This document shows, one piece after another, positions 33,001 through 42,367 of a DNA stretch of 44,973 nucleotides; the first letter of the stretch is position 1; every line of letters starts with the position of its first letter. The stretch comes from Acidobacteriota bacterium. Its GTDB lineage: Bacteria; Acidobacteriota; Thermoanaerobaculia; Multivoradales; Multivoraceae. A program made the translations under genes and the position numbers. The stretch spans positions 1-44,973 of the forward strand of contig JAGWAG010000024.1 of NCBI GenBank assembly GCA_021296535.1, written 5' to 3'. The notes under the pieces were generated by a model. That model saw only the letters and a program-made list of their open reading frames with translations, made no database searches and was not told the DNA's origin.

Positions 33001-35082
33001 ATGGACCCAACCCAGGCAACACGCGAGGTCTTCTGGAACATCCAGTACACGTGGTTGGTGTACGTCCTGATGGTTCCCACCCTGGCCGTCTTCGGCTGGG
33101 GCTTCTGGCTCAAGATCCGTCGTTGGCGCGCCGGTCAGCCGGCCGTCCGGTTCGACCGGCTCGGCGAGCGGTTCCAGCTCTTCCTCCGGAACGCCGTCGG
33201 ACAGGGCCGCACGATCAAGAGCCGCTACGCCGGCCTCTTCCACAGCCTCGTCTACACCGGCTTCATCGTCCTGTTCCTGGCGACCACCGTCGTGGCGATC
33301 CACCACGACACGCCCCTCCACATCATGAAGGGGCACTTCTACCTGATCTTCCAGTCCCTGATCGTCGACATCTTCGGCCTGTTCGTGCTCGTGGGCGCCG
33401 CCCTGGCCGCGGTGCGCCGCTGGGTGTCGAAACCGGCGAAGCTGGTCTACACCGACGAGGCGAGCTGGATCCTGGTCTCCATCTTCGTCATGGCCCTGAC
33501 CGGCTTCATCGTCGAAGGCTGGCGAATCGCGGTGACCGACGATGTCTGGGCCGCCTGGTCGCCGGTCGGCAACCTGTTCGCGCGCGCCTCGGACCCGTTG
33601 ATGAGCGACGCGGCGATGCAGACGGGTCACGTCGTCATCTGGTGGTTCCATCTCCTGGTCGCCTTCGGCTTCATCGCCTGGGTGCCCTTCAGCAAGATGT
33701 CGCACGTTTTCACGGCGCCGCTCAACATCTTCACCGCCAACCTCGACGGCTACGGCGGATCACTCAAGGCGATCGACTTCGAGACCGCGGAGCGCTTCGG
33801 CATCAACCACCTCGGCGACTTCACCTGGAAGGACCTCCTCGACTTCGACGCCTGCACGGAGTGCGGCCGCTGTACCGATGTCTGCCCGGCGAACACCGTC
33901 GGCAAGAGCCTGTCGCCGCGCGACATCATCCTCGACCTGCAGGCCCTGATGCACGAGCGCGGCGACAGCGTCCTGGCGAACGGCAACGGCAACGGCAGTG
34001 GAAACGGCGACGCCGCACTGCTGCCGATCATCGATCAGAAGACCGCCGTATCGCCCGAGGCGCTGTTCTCCTGCACGACCTGCGCCGCCTGCATGGAGGC
34101 CTGCCCGGTCCACATCGAGCAGTTGCCCAAGATTGTCGACGCCCGCCGCTACCTGGTCATGGAAGAGGCCGAGTTCCCGGAAGGCATGATGGACATGATG
34201 AACTCCCTCGAGTCGCGCCAGCATCCCTTCGCGGGCACCCAATTCAGCCGCGTCGACTGGACCGAGGGGCTCGACATCGACGTGATGGCCGACATGGACG
34301 ACCCGGCCGAGGCGGAGGTCCTGATGTGGGTCGGCTGCGGCGGCGCCCTCGTCGAGCGCAACCGGAACACCGTCCGCGCCACCGCGAAGCTGCTGAAGAA
34401 GGCCGGCGTCAAGTTCGCGATCCTCGGCCGCGAGGAATCCTGCAGCGGCGACCCGGCCCGCCGCGTCGGCAACGAGTTCCTGTTCGAGATGCTTGCCAAG
34501 GGCAACGTCGAGACCCTGGATCGCTACGGCGTGCGCAAGGTCGTCACCTCCTGTCCGCACTGCTTCAACTCGTTCAGGAACGAGTACCCGCAGTTCGGCG
34601 GCAGCTACGAGGTGTACCACCACACCCAGTTCCTCGATCAGCTCGTCGGCTCGGGGAAGCTGCCGGCGAATGGCCCGGGTGCGCAGGCAGGCAACGGCGA
34701 GACGATCACGTTCCACGACCCCTGCTACCTCGGCCGCCACAACGGCGAGTACGACGCTCCGCGCAACCTGCTGGCGCAGGTCGGCGGCGCCCGGCAGGTC
34801 GAGATGCACCGCAGCCGGAACACGAGCTTCTGCTGCGGCGGCGGCGGCGGCATGGCTTTCGTCGACGAGCCGCCCGATCAGCGGGTCAACCAGGAGCGCG
34901 CCCAGGAGGCGGTCGACACCGGTGCGGATGTCGTCGCGGTGGGCTGTCCGTTCTGCGCCACCATGCTCGACGACGGCGTGAACGCCCGTCGCGGCGAGCG
35001 CGACGTCAAGGTCAAGGACGTCGCGGAACTGCTCTGGGATGCGGTCGGTGAAACGGAGGAGACCGGCGAAGCGGCCTCGTAG
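33001..35082 (+). CDS. Membrane FeS oxidoreductase, probable ETF:menaquinone oxidoreductase (EMO-like)
   Basis: A 693-residue fusion of three parts. Residues ~15-250 are a NarI-like membrane domain with about five helices and His residues placed for b-type haem (GLFHSLVYTGFIVLFL, MQTGHVVIWWFHLLVAFGFIAW). Two 4Fe-4S clusters follow: CTECGRCTDVCP from C285 and CTTCAACMEACP from C358, split by an odd GNGNGSGNG linker. Two Cys-rich CCG domains of heterodisulfide-reductase D type end the protein (CSGDPARR, SCPHCFNSF; CYLGRHNG, FCCGGGGGMAF, GCPFCATML). Proteins of this design next to etfBA take electrons from reduced ETF into menaquinone during acyl-CoA oxidation. Here the next three genes are TetR, EtfB and EtfA, which supports that role. 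The exact acceptor is inferred. Confidence 0.9.
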   Translation: MDPTQATREVFWNIQYTWLVYVLMVPTLAVFGWGFWLKIRRWRAGQPAVRFDRLGERFQLFLRNAVGQGRTIKSRYAGLFHSLVYTGFIVLFLATTVVAIHHDTPLHIMKGHFYLIFQSLIVDIFGLFVLVGAALAAVRRWVSKPAKLVYTDEASWILVSIFVMALTGFIVEGWRIAVTDDVWAAWSPVGNLFARASDPLMSDAAMQTGHVVIWWFHLLVAFGFIAWVPFSKMSHVFTAPLNIFTANLDGYGGSLKAIDFETAERFGINHLGDFTWKDLLDFDACTECGRCTDVCPANTVGKSLSPRDIILDLQALMHERGDSVLANGNGNGSGNGDAALLPIIDQKTAVSPEALFSCTTCAACMEACPVHIEQLPKIVDARRYLVMEEAEFPEGMMDMMNSLESRQHPFAGTQFSRVDWTEGLDIDVMADMDDPAEAEVLMWVGCGGALVERNRNTVRATAKLLKKAGVKFAILGREESCSGDPARRVGNEFLFEMLAKGNVETLDRYGVRKVVTSCPHCFNSFRNEYPQFGGSYEVYHHTQFLDQLVGSGKLPANGPGAQAGNGETITFHDPCYLGRHNGEYDAPRNLLAQVGGARQVEMHRSRNTSFCCGGGGGMAFVDEPPDQRVNQERAQEAVDTGADVVAVGCPFCATMLDDGVNARRGERDVKVKDVAELLWDAVGETEETGEAAS

Positions 35083-35131
35083 CGGGCGCGAACGGGCGCC
35101 GATGGGACCGCGTTCCCGACCCGTTGCCAAC

Positions 35132-35149
35132 CTACCGGGCGGTCGGTAG
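35132..35149. promoter_or_regulatory. Candidate TetR-family operator
   Basis: An imperfect 18-bp inverted repeat, ctaccgggcggtcggtag, lies 33 bp before the TetR ATG; 14 of its 18 positions are symmetric. The outer arms (CTACCG/CGGTAG) resemble sites of TetR-type fatty-acid regulators. Its position between the FeS oxidoreductase and tetR suggests autoregulation and perhaps control of the downstream etf genes. Confidence 0.6.
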
Positions 35150-35182
35150 ACTGGGCGGCAGCCCCCTTCGGGACTCGATCCG

Positions 35183-35839
35183 ATGACAGCTCTGGACAGC
35201 GCCCTGCACGCGACCGGCCGCACCGCGACCGGTGAAGCCGACCCGGACCGCCGGGCCGAGATCTACCGCAACGCGGCGCGCATCTTCCACCGCAAGGGGT
35301 ACCACGCCACCTCGATCAACGACATCGCGGCCGCCGTGGGACTGACCAAGGCCGGGCTCTACTACTACATCAAGGGCAAGCAGGATCTGCTGTTCGCGAT
35401 CATGAGCTTCGCGATGGACCAGCTCGACGCGCAGGTCATCGAACCGGCGCGCCGCGAGCAGGAACCGCAGGCCCGTCTGGAGGCGATCGTCTCCCGCCAC
35501 GCGCGCCTGATCACCCAGGACTCGTCGGCGCTGACCATCCTGGTCAACGAACTCGAGGGGCTGCTGCCCGATGACCGTGCCGACATCATCGGCAGGCAGC
35601 GGGACTACGTCGAGTTCATCGCCGACACCCTCGCTGCCCTGCGCGACGAGGGCAAGGTCCTCGGCCTCGACCCGACGATTGGCGCCTTCAGTCTCGTCGG
35701 CATGATCCTCTGGATCTCGCGCTGGTACCGGGCGGACGGGCGGCTCGACGCGGATGAGGTGGTGGCGGAAGTGACGCGGATGGCGGTTGCGGCCGTCTTG
35801 AATCGGAACGCCGAACAGGCGGAGGACCCCGACGAGTAA
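35183..35839 (+). CDS. TetR/AcrR-family transcriptional regulator, probably of acyl-CoA metabolism
   Basis: A 218-residue repressor-type protein. The N-terminal helix-turn-helix is clear (YRNAARIFHRKGYHATSINDIAAAVGLTKAGLYYYIKGKQDLLFAIM). The C-terminal domain (residues ~90-200) would bind a ligand and dimerise; its wording RQRDYVEFIADTLAALRDEGKV, GMILWISRWYRADG resembles regulators of fatty-acid degradation whose ligands are acyl-CoAs. It sits between the ETF:quinone oxidoreductase-like gene and etfBA with a candidate operator just upstream, so it likely senses acyl-CoA and controls this module. The ligand is inferred. Confidence 0.9.
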   Translation: MTALDSALHATGRTATGEADPDRRAEIYRNAARIFHRKGYHATSINDIAAAVGLTKAGLYYYIKGKQDLLFAIMSFAMDQLDAQVIEPARREQEPQARLEAIVSRHARLITQDSSALTILVNELEGLLPDDRADIIGRQRDYVEFIADTLAALRDEGKVLGLDPTIGAFSLVGMILWISRWYRADGRLDADEVVAEVTRMAVAAVLNRNAEQAEDPDE

Positions 35840-35907
35840 GGGCTGCGGCCCAACAGGAAAGTGGCGAAGGACAACAAGGCCTCGCCCACAGCGAAGGAGA
35901 ATCGAGA

Positions 35908-36729
35908 ATGAGAGTGCTTGTCTGCCTGAAGCAGATCCTCGACCCGGACGTTCCGGCCCGGGACTTCGAGATCGACCCGGCGGCCAAGGCGGCCAAACGC
36001 GGCGGCGCGAACCTGGTGACGAACATCTTCTGCGAGAACGCGATCGAGACCGCGCTCCAGTTCCGGGAGGCTGCCGGCGACGTCAAGGTCACCGCGCTCT
36101 GCTACGGAGAGTCTTCGGCTGAGGACTGCCTGCGCAAGGCGATGGCAATGACGGTCGACGAAGCGTGCCTCGTGGAACGCGAGGGCAACACGAATCCCGA
36201 CGCCGCGGCCGTGGGGCAGGTGCTGGCGGCTGCCATCTCGCGCCTCGAGCAGGACGGCGGCCCGTTCGACGCTGTGCTCGTCGGCCGAGAATCGGGCGAC
36301 TGGGGCACCGGTCAGACGGGCGGCGTACTGGCCGAAGAACTCGGCCGTCCCGCGCTCGGCTTCGTCGAGAGCCTGAGTCCCGGCAACGGCGGCATCACAC
36401 TCCGTCGCCAGACCGACGTCGGCATCGAGGTCGCGGAAGCCGAACCCCCGTTCGTCGTCACGATCACGAACAACGAGGACAACGTGCCGCGCATCCCGAA
36501 GACACGCGACGTGATGATGTCCTACCGCAAGCCGCTCCAGAAGGTGAGCCTGGCCGACCTCGGACTGGACGGCGACGAGATCCGGAACGGCTTCTCTAGC
36601 TTCGAAGTCGAGGAGATTTTCGTGCCGACGGATGAAGTCGATTGCGAACTCGCCGAGGGCGACACGCTGGACGAACGGGTCGATCAACTGGCGCGGAAGA
36701 TCCACGAAGTCGTGGCCTCGATCGGCTGA
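35908..36729 (+). CDS. etfB: Electron transfer flavoprotein beta subunit
   Basis: A 273-residue ETF beta subunit, carrying AMP and part of the FAD site of the soluble electron carrier that accepts electrons from acyl-CoA dehydrogenases. Landmarks are MRVLVCLKQILDPDVPARDFEID, FCENAIETALQFRE, VGRESGDWGTGQTGGVLAEELG and FVVTITNNEDNVPRIPKTRDVMMSYRKPL, the usual ETF-beta signature region. A good ribosome-binding site (gaaggaga) lies about 10 bases before the ATG. etfA follows after 44 bp. The context with an ETF:quinone oxidoreductase-like protein and TetR suggests one regulon. Confidence 0.95.
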   Translation: MRVLVCLKQILDPDVPARDFEIDPAAKAAKRGGANLVTNIFCENAIETALQFREAAGDVKVTALCYGESSAEDCLRKAMAMTVDEACLVEREGNTNPDAAAVGQVLAAAISRLEQDGGPFDAVLVGRESGDWGTGQTGGVLAEELGRPALGFVESLSPGNGGITLRRQTDVGIEVAEAEPPFVVTITNNEDNVPRIPKTRDVMMSYRKPLQKVSLADLGLDGDEIRNGFSSFEVEEIFVPTDEVDCELAEGDTLDERVDQLARKIHEVVASIG

Positions 36730-36773
36730 CGCGGAGCAGGAACCCCCGGTAGAGACGGCAGAAGGAGAGAAGG

Positions 36774-37745
36774 ATGGCGAACGTTGCAGTCTGTGTTCTG
36801 GGAAGTTTCGGCTACGACCGCGCCGCGCAGGGCGCCGTCGGCGCCGGGCGCGCCCTTGCCGCAAGCGTTGGCGGCGAGGTCCATGTGCTGGTCATCGGCC
36901 CCGCCGACGAGGAAGCGGTCGCCGCGATGGCGGCCGTTGCCGACCGCGTCGTGCTTGGCGCCAACCAGGAGCTGCGGGACGTCCAGCCCGAGCAGGCCCT
37001 GCAGGCAGCCGAGCAGCTCCACGCCGCGGGAAGCGGGGACTACGTCGCCGTGCTGCTGAGCAACGACACCTACAGCCAGGAGATCGCGCCCCGGCTCGCC
37101 CACCGACTCGGCGGCAGTTCGATGGCCGACGCGGCAGCAATCCGCATGGACGGCGACCACCTGCTGGCCCAGCGCACCGCCTACGGCGGCAAGGCGATCT
37201 CGATCTACCGGCTGAAGAAGAGCCCGGCGGTCGTCTGGCTGCGGGCGCGCGGCTTCGAACCGGCCCCCGAACAGCCGTCATCTGGCGATGTGACACCGGT
37301 CGACCTGAACCTCGACCCGCCACGCATCCGGATCGTCGGCCGCGAAGTGGCCGCCCAGGAAGGCGTCCGGCTCGAGGACGCTCCGGTCATCGTCTCCGGC
37401 GGCCGCGGACTCGGCGGTCCCGAACCCTTCCAGGAACTCAAGAAGCTCGCCGACACGATCGGCGCCGAGCAGGGCGCCTCACGCGCCGCCTGCGACGCCG
37501 GGTGGGTGCCCCCGAACTGGCAGGTCGGCCAGACCGGCAAGAAGGTCGCCCCCGAGCTCTACATCGCGATCGCGATCTCCGGCGCCAGCCAGCACCTCCT
37601 CGGCATGGGCGACAGCAAGGTCGTTGCCGCGATCAACACGGACGCCGACGCGCCGATCTTCAAGCACTGCAGCTTCGGAATCGTCGAGGACTACAAGGCG
37701 GTCGTCCCGCTGTTGACCGAGAAGCTCGCGGCGCTGTCGGGGTAA
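36774..37745 (+). CDS. etfA: Electron transfer flavoprotein alpha subunit
   Basis: A 323-residue ETF alpha subunit that holds FAD and passes electrons to the membrane oxidoreductase. The N-terminal domain ([38 protein letters not shown]) is normal for the family. The C-terminal FAD domain has [61 protein letters not shown], and [27 protein letters not shown]. These are the classic ETF-alpha signature, including the residues that set FAD redox potential. A ribosome-binding site (gaaggagagaagg) precedes the ATG. It ends the etf module; the next gene begins 95 bp later. Confidence 0.96.
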   Translation: MANVAVCVLGSFGYDRAAQGAVGAGRALAASVGGEVHVLVIGPADEEAVAAMAAVADRVVLGANQELRDVQPEQALQAAEQLHAAGSGDYVAVLLSNDTYSQEIAPRLAHRLGGSSMADAAAIRMDGDHLLAQRTAYGGKAISIYRLKKSPAVVWLRARGFEPAPEQPSSGDVTPVDLNLDPPRIRIVGREVAAQEGVRLEDAPVIVSGGRGLGGPEPFQELKKLADTIGAEQGASRAACDAGWVPPNWQVGQTGKKVAPELYIAIAISGASQHLLGMGDSKVVAAINTDADAPIFKHCSFGIVEDYKAVVPLLTEKLAALSG

Positions 37746-37840
37746 AGTCTTGTGAACGCTGACGATACGCTCGCATCCGTCTAGTCGCCCGAGTCACACC
37801 GAGCGCTCGTAAGGGAACCACCAGGCAAAGGACCTGACGC

Positions 37841-39416
37841 TTGCACCGAACCTCCTGCTGCTGTGCTCTGGCCCTGGTCGCCCTTCCTTTCGGATCGGCC
37901 CGTGCGTCAGGGCCAGCCGACTTCCCGGGAAACAGCGGAACCGAGCAGCAAGTAGAGGAAGCGGTCCTTGGCGGTTTCGCGCGCGGGATGCTGCTTGGCG
38001 CGACGGACACGGTCGTGCGACGGTTCAAGGCGACGCCGGACCGAAACCGCGTGAAGATGAAGTCGCTCGACCGCTGCGAAGCCAGGCGCCTGAGCCGCAT
38101 CGACGTAGAGCGCATCGATCTGGAGAGAGGCCGGGCAGCGGGTCACGAGGTGTGCGGAACACCCGACATGGACTTCGACTTCGCGACGGACAGTTTCGAG
38201 TTCGTCCGCAAGGTGGAGCCGCTCGACGACGAACGCCCAACCGGAAAGCTGGCGCTCTGGGGGGCAGGCGTTCGTCGGTCCTTCCGCGGACGAACGGGCG
38301 GGAACACGTACACGGTCGCGCCTGAGGTGCCCTTCGTTGGCGTGGACTACACCGCCGGGCGTCTCATGTTCGGGACCGCCGTGTCCTGGTTCGACGCCAC
38401 CGGGCGCTACCGGCTCGCGAACGCGGGCAGCGGCGCCGTGCGTCTCGACCTGGGCGGGGTCTACCCCTACGCCCGCTATGCATCGGGTTGCCGCGGGCCG
38501 TCCCGGAAGTCGTGCCGGACAGAGCTCTGGGCAGTGGGCGCCATGGGCCAGGGCGATCTCGTTCGAGGCACGGACGCAACGGCGGGAGCGCCTCCGTCCT
38601 CGGATGCACGGATGCGGCTTGGCCTCGCCGGCTTCCGCCAGCAGGTGGCGAAAGCCGGGTCACTCGAGTTCGCCCTGCGCGGCGACATCGGCTCCGCCGT
38701 CATCGAAGGCGGCGAACACCTCGGCCGATCTACCGGGGACGCCAGTCTCGGCGGCGACGCGAGCAGGGGACGCATCGGTGTCGAGGGCTCCCTGACCCGC
38801 AAGGTCGGCGCGGTGGTCTTCCGCCCCTTCACCCAGGTCGCCCAACGCTATGACGGCGGCTCCTCGACGAGCGGAACCGGGACGGAACTCGCCGGCGGCC
38901 TGGAACTGATCTCCGCCGACGGTCGGCTACGGGTCCAGGCCACCGGCAGGACTCTGGTCACCCAGGGCCTGGCCCGCTACGAGGAAGAGAGCGTGGGCGC
39001 CACGATCGAGCTTCGCCGAGGGACTGTCGTTGCTGGTCGCCCAGCAGTTTGGCGGCGCGGCGACGCGTGCGAACGCCCTGTGGCGCTCCGACGCTCCCCG
39101 GTGGATCGGAATGTCTCCCGATGCGCTCGCAACAGCCTCTGCTCGCATGGATCCCGGAGCGTCGCACACCCGGGCCGAAGTCGCATGGGGAGTGGGATTC
39201 GGCGCATCGTTGGTTACGCCCTTCGCGCAGGCCACGGCCAAGTCGGCGACCGGGCAGGAACACCTTCGTCTCGGCGTCCGCCACTCGATGCGAAAGGGAT
39301 CGCCCCACCGGGTGAACCTGGAGGTCACAGCCGAGCGTCCGCAGGTCACTCTGAGCAGTGACTTCGCGGAGTACAGGCTCGGCGTCGCCGGTCAGGTCCG
39401 CTTCACGATCGGCTGA
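37841..39416 (+). pseudogene. Autotransporter-like outer-membrane beta-barrel protein, frame disrupted near its end
   Basis: TTG start at 37841 with a signal peptide (LALVALPFGSARA), then a short passenger-like part and a long amphipathic beta region. Alternating strands include GKLALWGAGVRRSFRG, VAPEVPFVGVDYTAGRLMFGTAVSWFDATGRYR and VGAVVFRPFTQVAQRYDGG. The frame of the first ORF stops making sense after SVGATIELR (about 39015). The barrel then continues in the next frame (EGLSLLVAQQFGGAATRANALW, ASHTRAEVAWGVGFGASLVTPFAQ), ending in LGVAGQVRFTIG at 39416. The final strands and the normal barrel-length C-terminus show one original gene of roughly 520 residues. The role is unknown; such proteins form surface barrels. 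Confidence 0.75.
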
Positions 39417-39443
39417 CCGGATCGCTGACCCTCACGATGGCCC

Positions 39444-39525
39444 GCCGAGACCGTCACGATCGCCCGCCGACGATCACCTGGTGCGCCGAGACCGTCACGA
39501 TCGCCCGCCGACGATCACCTGGTGC
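39444..39525. repeat. Perfect 41-bp tandem duplication at the 3' end of argG
   Basis: Two identical copies of a 41-bp unit (39444-39484 and 39485-39525, beginning gccgagaccgtcacgatcgc) stand head to tail. A degenerate third piece (ccctcacgatggcccgccgag) lies just before. The copy nearer argG encodes the last residues and stop of ArgG; the outer copy is a duplicate in the 3' flank. Confidence 0.93.
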
Positions 39526-40723
39526 GCCTTGAGCCGTAGCGCATTCAGGCGGATGAAGCCTCGGGCGTCCGTCTGGTCGTAGCCGCCTTCGACGTCCATC
39601 GAGGACAGGTTCTGGTCGTAGAGCGAACTCGGCGACTCGCGGCCGAGGATCGTCACATTGCCCTTGTAGAGCCGCAGGTGGACTGTGCCGTCGATGATCC
39701 GCTCGGCCTGGAGGAAGGCGGCGCGGATGAACTCCATCTCGGGCGCGAACCAGAAGCCGTTGTAGATCAGCTCGGCGAACTTGGGCGACAGGCCGTCGCG
39801 CAGGCGCTGCACCTCCCGGTCCATCGCGACGCCCTCGAGGTCGCGCAGCGCATGGTGGAGGATCGTGCCGCCGGGCGTCTCGTACACGCCGCGTGACTTG
39901 ATGCCGACGAACCGGTTCTCGACTATGTCGATCCGGCCGATCCCGTTGCTGCCGCCGAGGTCGTTCAGGTACTCGAACAACGTCAGGGCATCCGTGTGCT
40001 CGACGCCCGCGGTCCGGTTTCGCACCCGCACCGGGCGCGCGTCCTTGAATTCGACCTCGATGTCGGTCGGCTCGTCCGGCGCGTCGAGCGGAGAAACCGT
40101 GAGCGAGAACATGTCCTCGGTCGGCGTCTGCATCGGGTCTTCCAGCAGGCCGGCCTCATAGCTCTTGTGCATCAAGTTCTCGTCCATGCTGTACGGCTTC
40201 TCGGACGAGGCCTCGATCGGGATGCCCTGTTCCTCGGCGTAGTTCAGAAGATCGGTGCGGCCCCGGAACCGGCGCAGGAACTCCGCGTCCTTCCAGGGCG
40301 CGTAGACCTCGATCTGCGGCGCCAGGGCGGCGTAGCCGAACTCGAACCGGACCTGGTCGTTGCCCTTGCCGGTCGCGCCGTGGGAGAGGACGTCGGCGCC
40401 CTCGCGGATCGCGATCTCGGCCTGGCGGCGCGCGATGAGAGGCCGCGCCAGGGCGGTGCCAAGCAGGTAGCGGTTCTCGTAGACCGCGTTGCCCGCGATC
40501 GCCGGGTAGATGAAGTCCGTCACGAACTCGCGCCGGACATCCTCGACGTAGACCTTCGTGGCCCCGATCGCCTCCGCGCGGCGGGCCTGGGCGTCGAAGT
40601 CCTCGCGCTGACCACGACGTCGAAACCACGTTCCTGCAGGGTGCGCAGGATGACGGACGTGTCGAGGCCGCCGCTGTAGGCGAGTACGGCTTTCTTCTTC
40701 GGAATGACTGGCTTGCTCGGCAT
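39495..40723 (-). pseudogene. argG: Argininosuccinate synthase, frame disrupted near the N-terminus
   Basis: ArgG joins citrulline and aspartate with ATP in arginine synthesis. The N-terminal ORF (40520..40723) begins [37 protein letters not shown], including the ATP-pyrophosphatase loop SGGLDTS. The rest (39495..40523 plus upstream codons [29 protein letters not shown]) is in another frame and has [37 protein letters not shown] and [11 protein letters not shown]. The break is near 40612. The conserved block expected there (like VTADxGQGE in other ArgG) is almost entirely missing, so a small out-of-frame deletion fits. The gene would not yield active enzyme as read; an assembly error is possible. 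Confidence 0.88.
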
Positions 40724-40759
40724 GGCTGGTTGGACCTCCCTCGGGTCCGGAGACCGCTC

Positions 40760-40793
40760 CGGGCCGGCGGGAGACTATCCGCCCAGCGGCCCG
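40760..40793. repeat. Nested hairpin between the MATE gene and argG
   Basis: The arms cgggccg / cggcccg (40760-40766 and 40787-40793) enclose an inner gcgg / ccgc pair. On the minus strand this lies after the MATE stop and about 40 bases before the argG ATG. It may end the MATE message or sit in the argG leader; there is no U-run. Confidence 0.45.
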
Positions 40794-40866
40794 CGGTGAA
40801 ACTCGGTCACGGGCGGCCGCCGCCCCCGGCCACCGCTCGAGAAGGAGAGAGCCGGTGTCGCGGCCG

Positions 40867-42222
40867 TCAGTCCTCGTGGACAGGATCGGCTGGAAGCAGG
40901 CCCACCGTGCCGCTCCGCCATAGCCGCCAGCGCACGCGAAACGCCAGGAAGATCGCCACGAAGACCAGCCCGAAGGTCAGGCCCCACCACACGCCGCTCG
41001 GGCCAAGCCCCCTGTTGAAGGTCAGCCAGGCGCCGGCCGGCATGCCAATGACCCAGTAGCCCACGAGCGCGACGCCCGCCGGGAACCGCGTGTCGGCAGC
41101 ACCCCGCAGTACGCCGGCGGCGGCCACCTGGAGGCCATCGGCGACCTGGAACAGGCCGGCTATCGGAATCAGCGCGGCGGCCGAGATGATCACGCCCGGC
41201 ACGTCGCTGAACAGGCGCGCCAGGAGGTGCGGCAGGGAGAAGAAGACGAGGCCGAAAGCGATCATCACCCCGGCGCCAAGGCCGAGGCAGACCAGGGCCG
41301 AGCGACGGGCCCCCGCCGGATCACGACGCCCGATCGCGTTGCCGACGCGAGTGGTCGCCGCGCCCGCGAAGCCGAGGGGCACCATGAAGGAGATCGAGGC
41401 GAGACTGATCGCCACCTGATGGCCGCTGAGCTCCGCCTCTCCCAAACGGCCGATGAGCACGGCGGCGAAGCTGAACACGGTGACCTCGAGCGACACCTGA
41501 ATCGCGATCGGCACCCCCACGATCAGGAAGGGACGCAGCGCGGTCGCACGCAACCAGGACCATCGCCATCCACCGAGGTAAGGGCGCAGGTGACGCCATC
41601 CGAACGCCGCGACGACGATCAGCATCACCCAGCGGGATCCCGAGGTGGCGAAGGCCGAGCCCCGCACGCCGAGCGCCGGAAATCCCAGGTTGCCGAAGAT
41701 CAGCGCCCAGTTCGCAAACACGTTGAACACATTGGCGACGCCGATTGCAACCAGGGCCGGCCGCACGATGCTCATCGCCTGAAGGGTCTGCCGCAGGCAC
41801 ATGAAGAGCAGGAAGGCGACGACGCCGGGGCCGATGCCCCGAAGGTAGGCGGACGCCGGCTGGATGATCGCCTCCGGTTGACCCGTGAGCGGCAACACCC
41901 GATCCAGCCCGAGCACGATCAGCGTGGCGGGCACCGCCAGCAGAACCGCCATCCCCAGGCCCCGGCAGAGCACCCTGCTGATCTGCCGATGGTCGCCGGC
42001 CCCGAACGCCTGCGCCGCCATCGGATCGATCGCCAGCAGGATGCCGATGAAGGACCAGATCACCGCGATGCTGAGCGCGTTGCCGATCGAACCGGCCGCC
42101 AGATCGACCTCGGAGACCCGGCCCAGCATCATCGTGTCCACGGCGCCCATCAGGACCATGCCGACCTGCACCAGGATGACCGGCGTCGCCAGGCGCAACA
42201 CCGCCCGTAACTCCGTTCGCAC
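40867..42222 (-). CDS. MATE-family efflux transporter
   Basis: A 12-helix multidrug and toxin extrusion-type antiporter. The open frame reaches 42345, but the first ~40 residues are Arg-rich and unlike the family. The GTG at 42222 ([36 protein letters not shown]) matches the usual MATE start and gives about 451 residues, so I prefer it without strong ribosome-binding evidence. Family landmarks are [104 protein letters not shown], and [13 protein letters not shown]. These transporters expel organic cations or drugs using sodium or proton gradients. It is divergent from the ABC permease pair. Confidence 0.9.
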   Translation of the reverse strand: MRTELRAVLRLATPVILVQVGMVLMGAVDTMMLGRVSEVDLAAGSIGNALSIAVIWSFIGILLAIDPMAAQAFGAGDHRQISRVLCRGLGMAVLLAVPATLIVLGLDRVLPLTGQPEAIIQPASAYLRGIGPGVVAFLLFMCLRQTLQAMSIVRPALVAIGVANVFNVFANWALIFGNLGFPALGVRGSAFATSGSRWVMLIVVAAFGWRHLRPYLGGWRWSWLRATALRPFLIVGVPIAIQVSLEVTVFSFAAVLIGRLGEAELSGHQVAISLASISFMVPLGFAGAATTRVGNAIGRRDPAGARRSALVCLGLGAGVMIAFGLVFFSLPHLLARLFSDVPGVIISAAALIPIAGLFQVADGLQVAAAGVLRGAADTRFPAGVALVGYWVIGMPAGAWLTFNRGLGPSGVWWGLTFGLVFVAIFLAFRVRWRLWRSGTVGLLPADPVHED

Positions 42223-42290
42223 GTCCGCGGACGGACGTGCGATCCGGGTCGCGCGTGACGCGTTCCTCGTCACGAGGGTTCCGTTCGCAC
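42212..42290. repeat. Hairpins and direct repeat around the MATE start
   Basis: An 11-bp perfect stem with a CGGA loop spans 42217-42242, and its 3' arm on the minus strand includes the likely MATE start GTG. The 11-bp sequence tccgttcgcac occurs twice, at 42212-42222 and 42280-42290. A short palindrome cctcgt-c-acgagg lies near 42265-42277. The cluster looks like a structured leader. Confidence 0.55.
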
Positions 42291-42367
42291 GGGTGAACCG
42301 CCGGCCGCTGCAATCGCGCTCTTCAAGGGACGGTATTGTAGGCATCGCTCACACCCCGAGATCGATC

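Noticed and set aside
33970-34010. Short ggcaac/ggc repeat inside the FeS oxidoreductase gene
   Set aside because: It is in frame and encodes a flexible GNGNGSGNG linker; no sign of phase variation or frame change.
32964-35051. 695-residue plus-strand ORF parallel to the FeS oxidoreductase
   Set aside because: Shifted-frame shadow; only the 33001..35082 frame has Cys motifs and membrane helices.
37800-37840. Possible riboswitch-like stretch (accaggcaaaggacctg) before the barrel gene
   Set aside because: It recalls the 3' arm of a glycine aptamer, but the other conserved aptamer elements are not present in the 95-bp gap.
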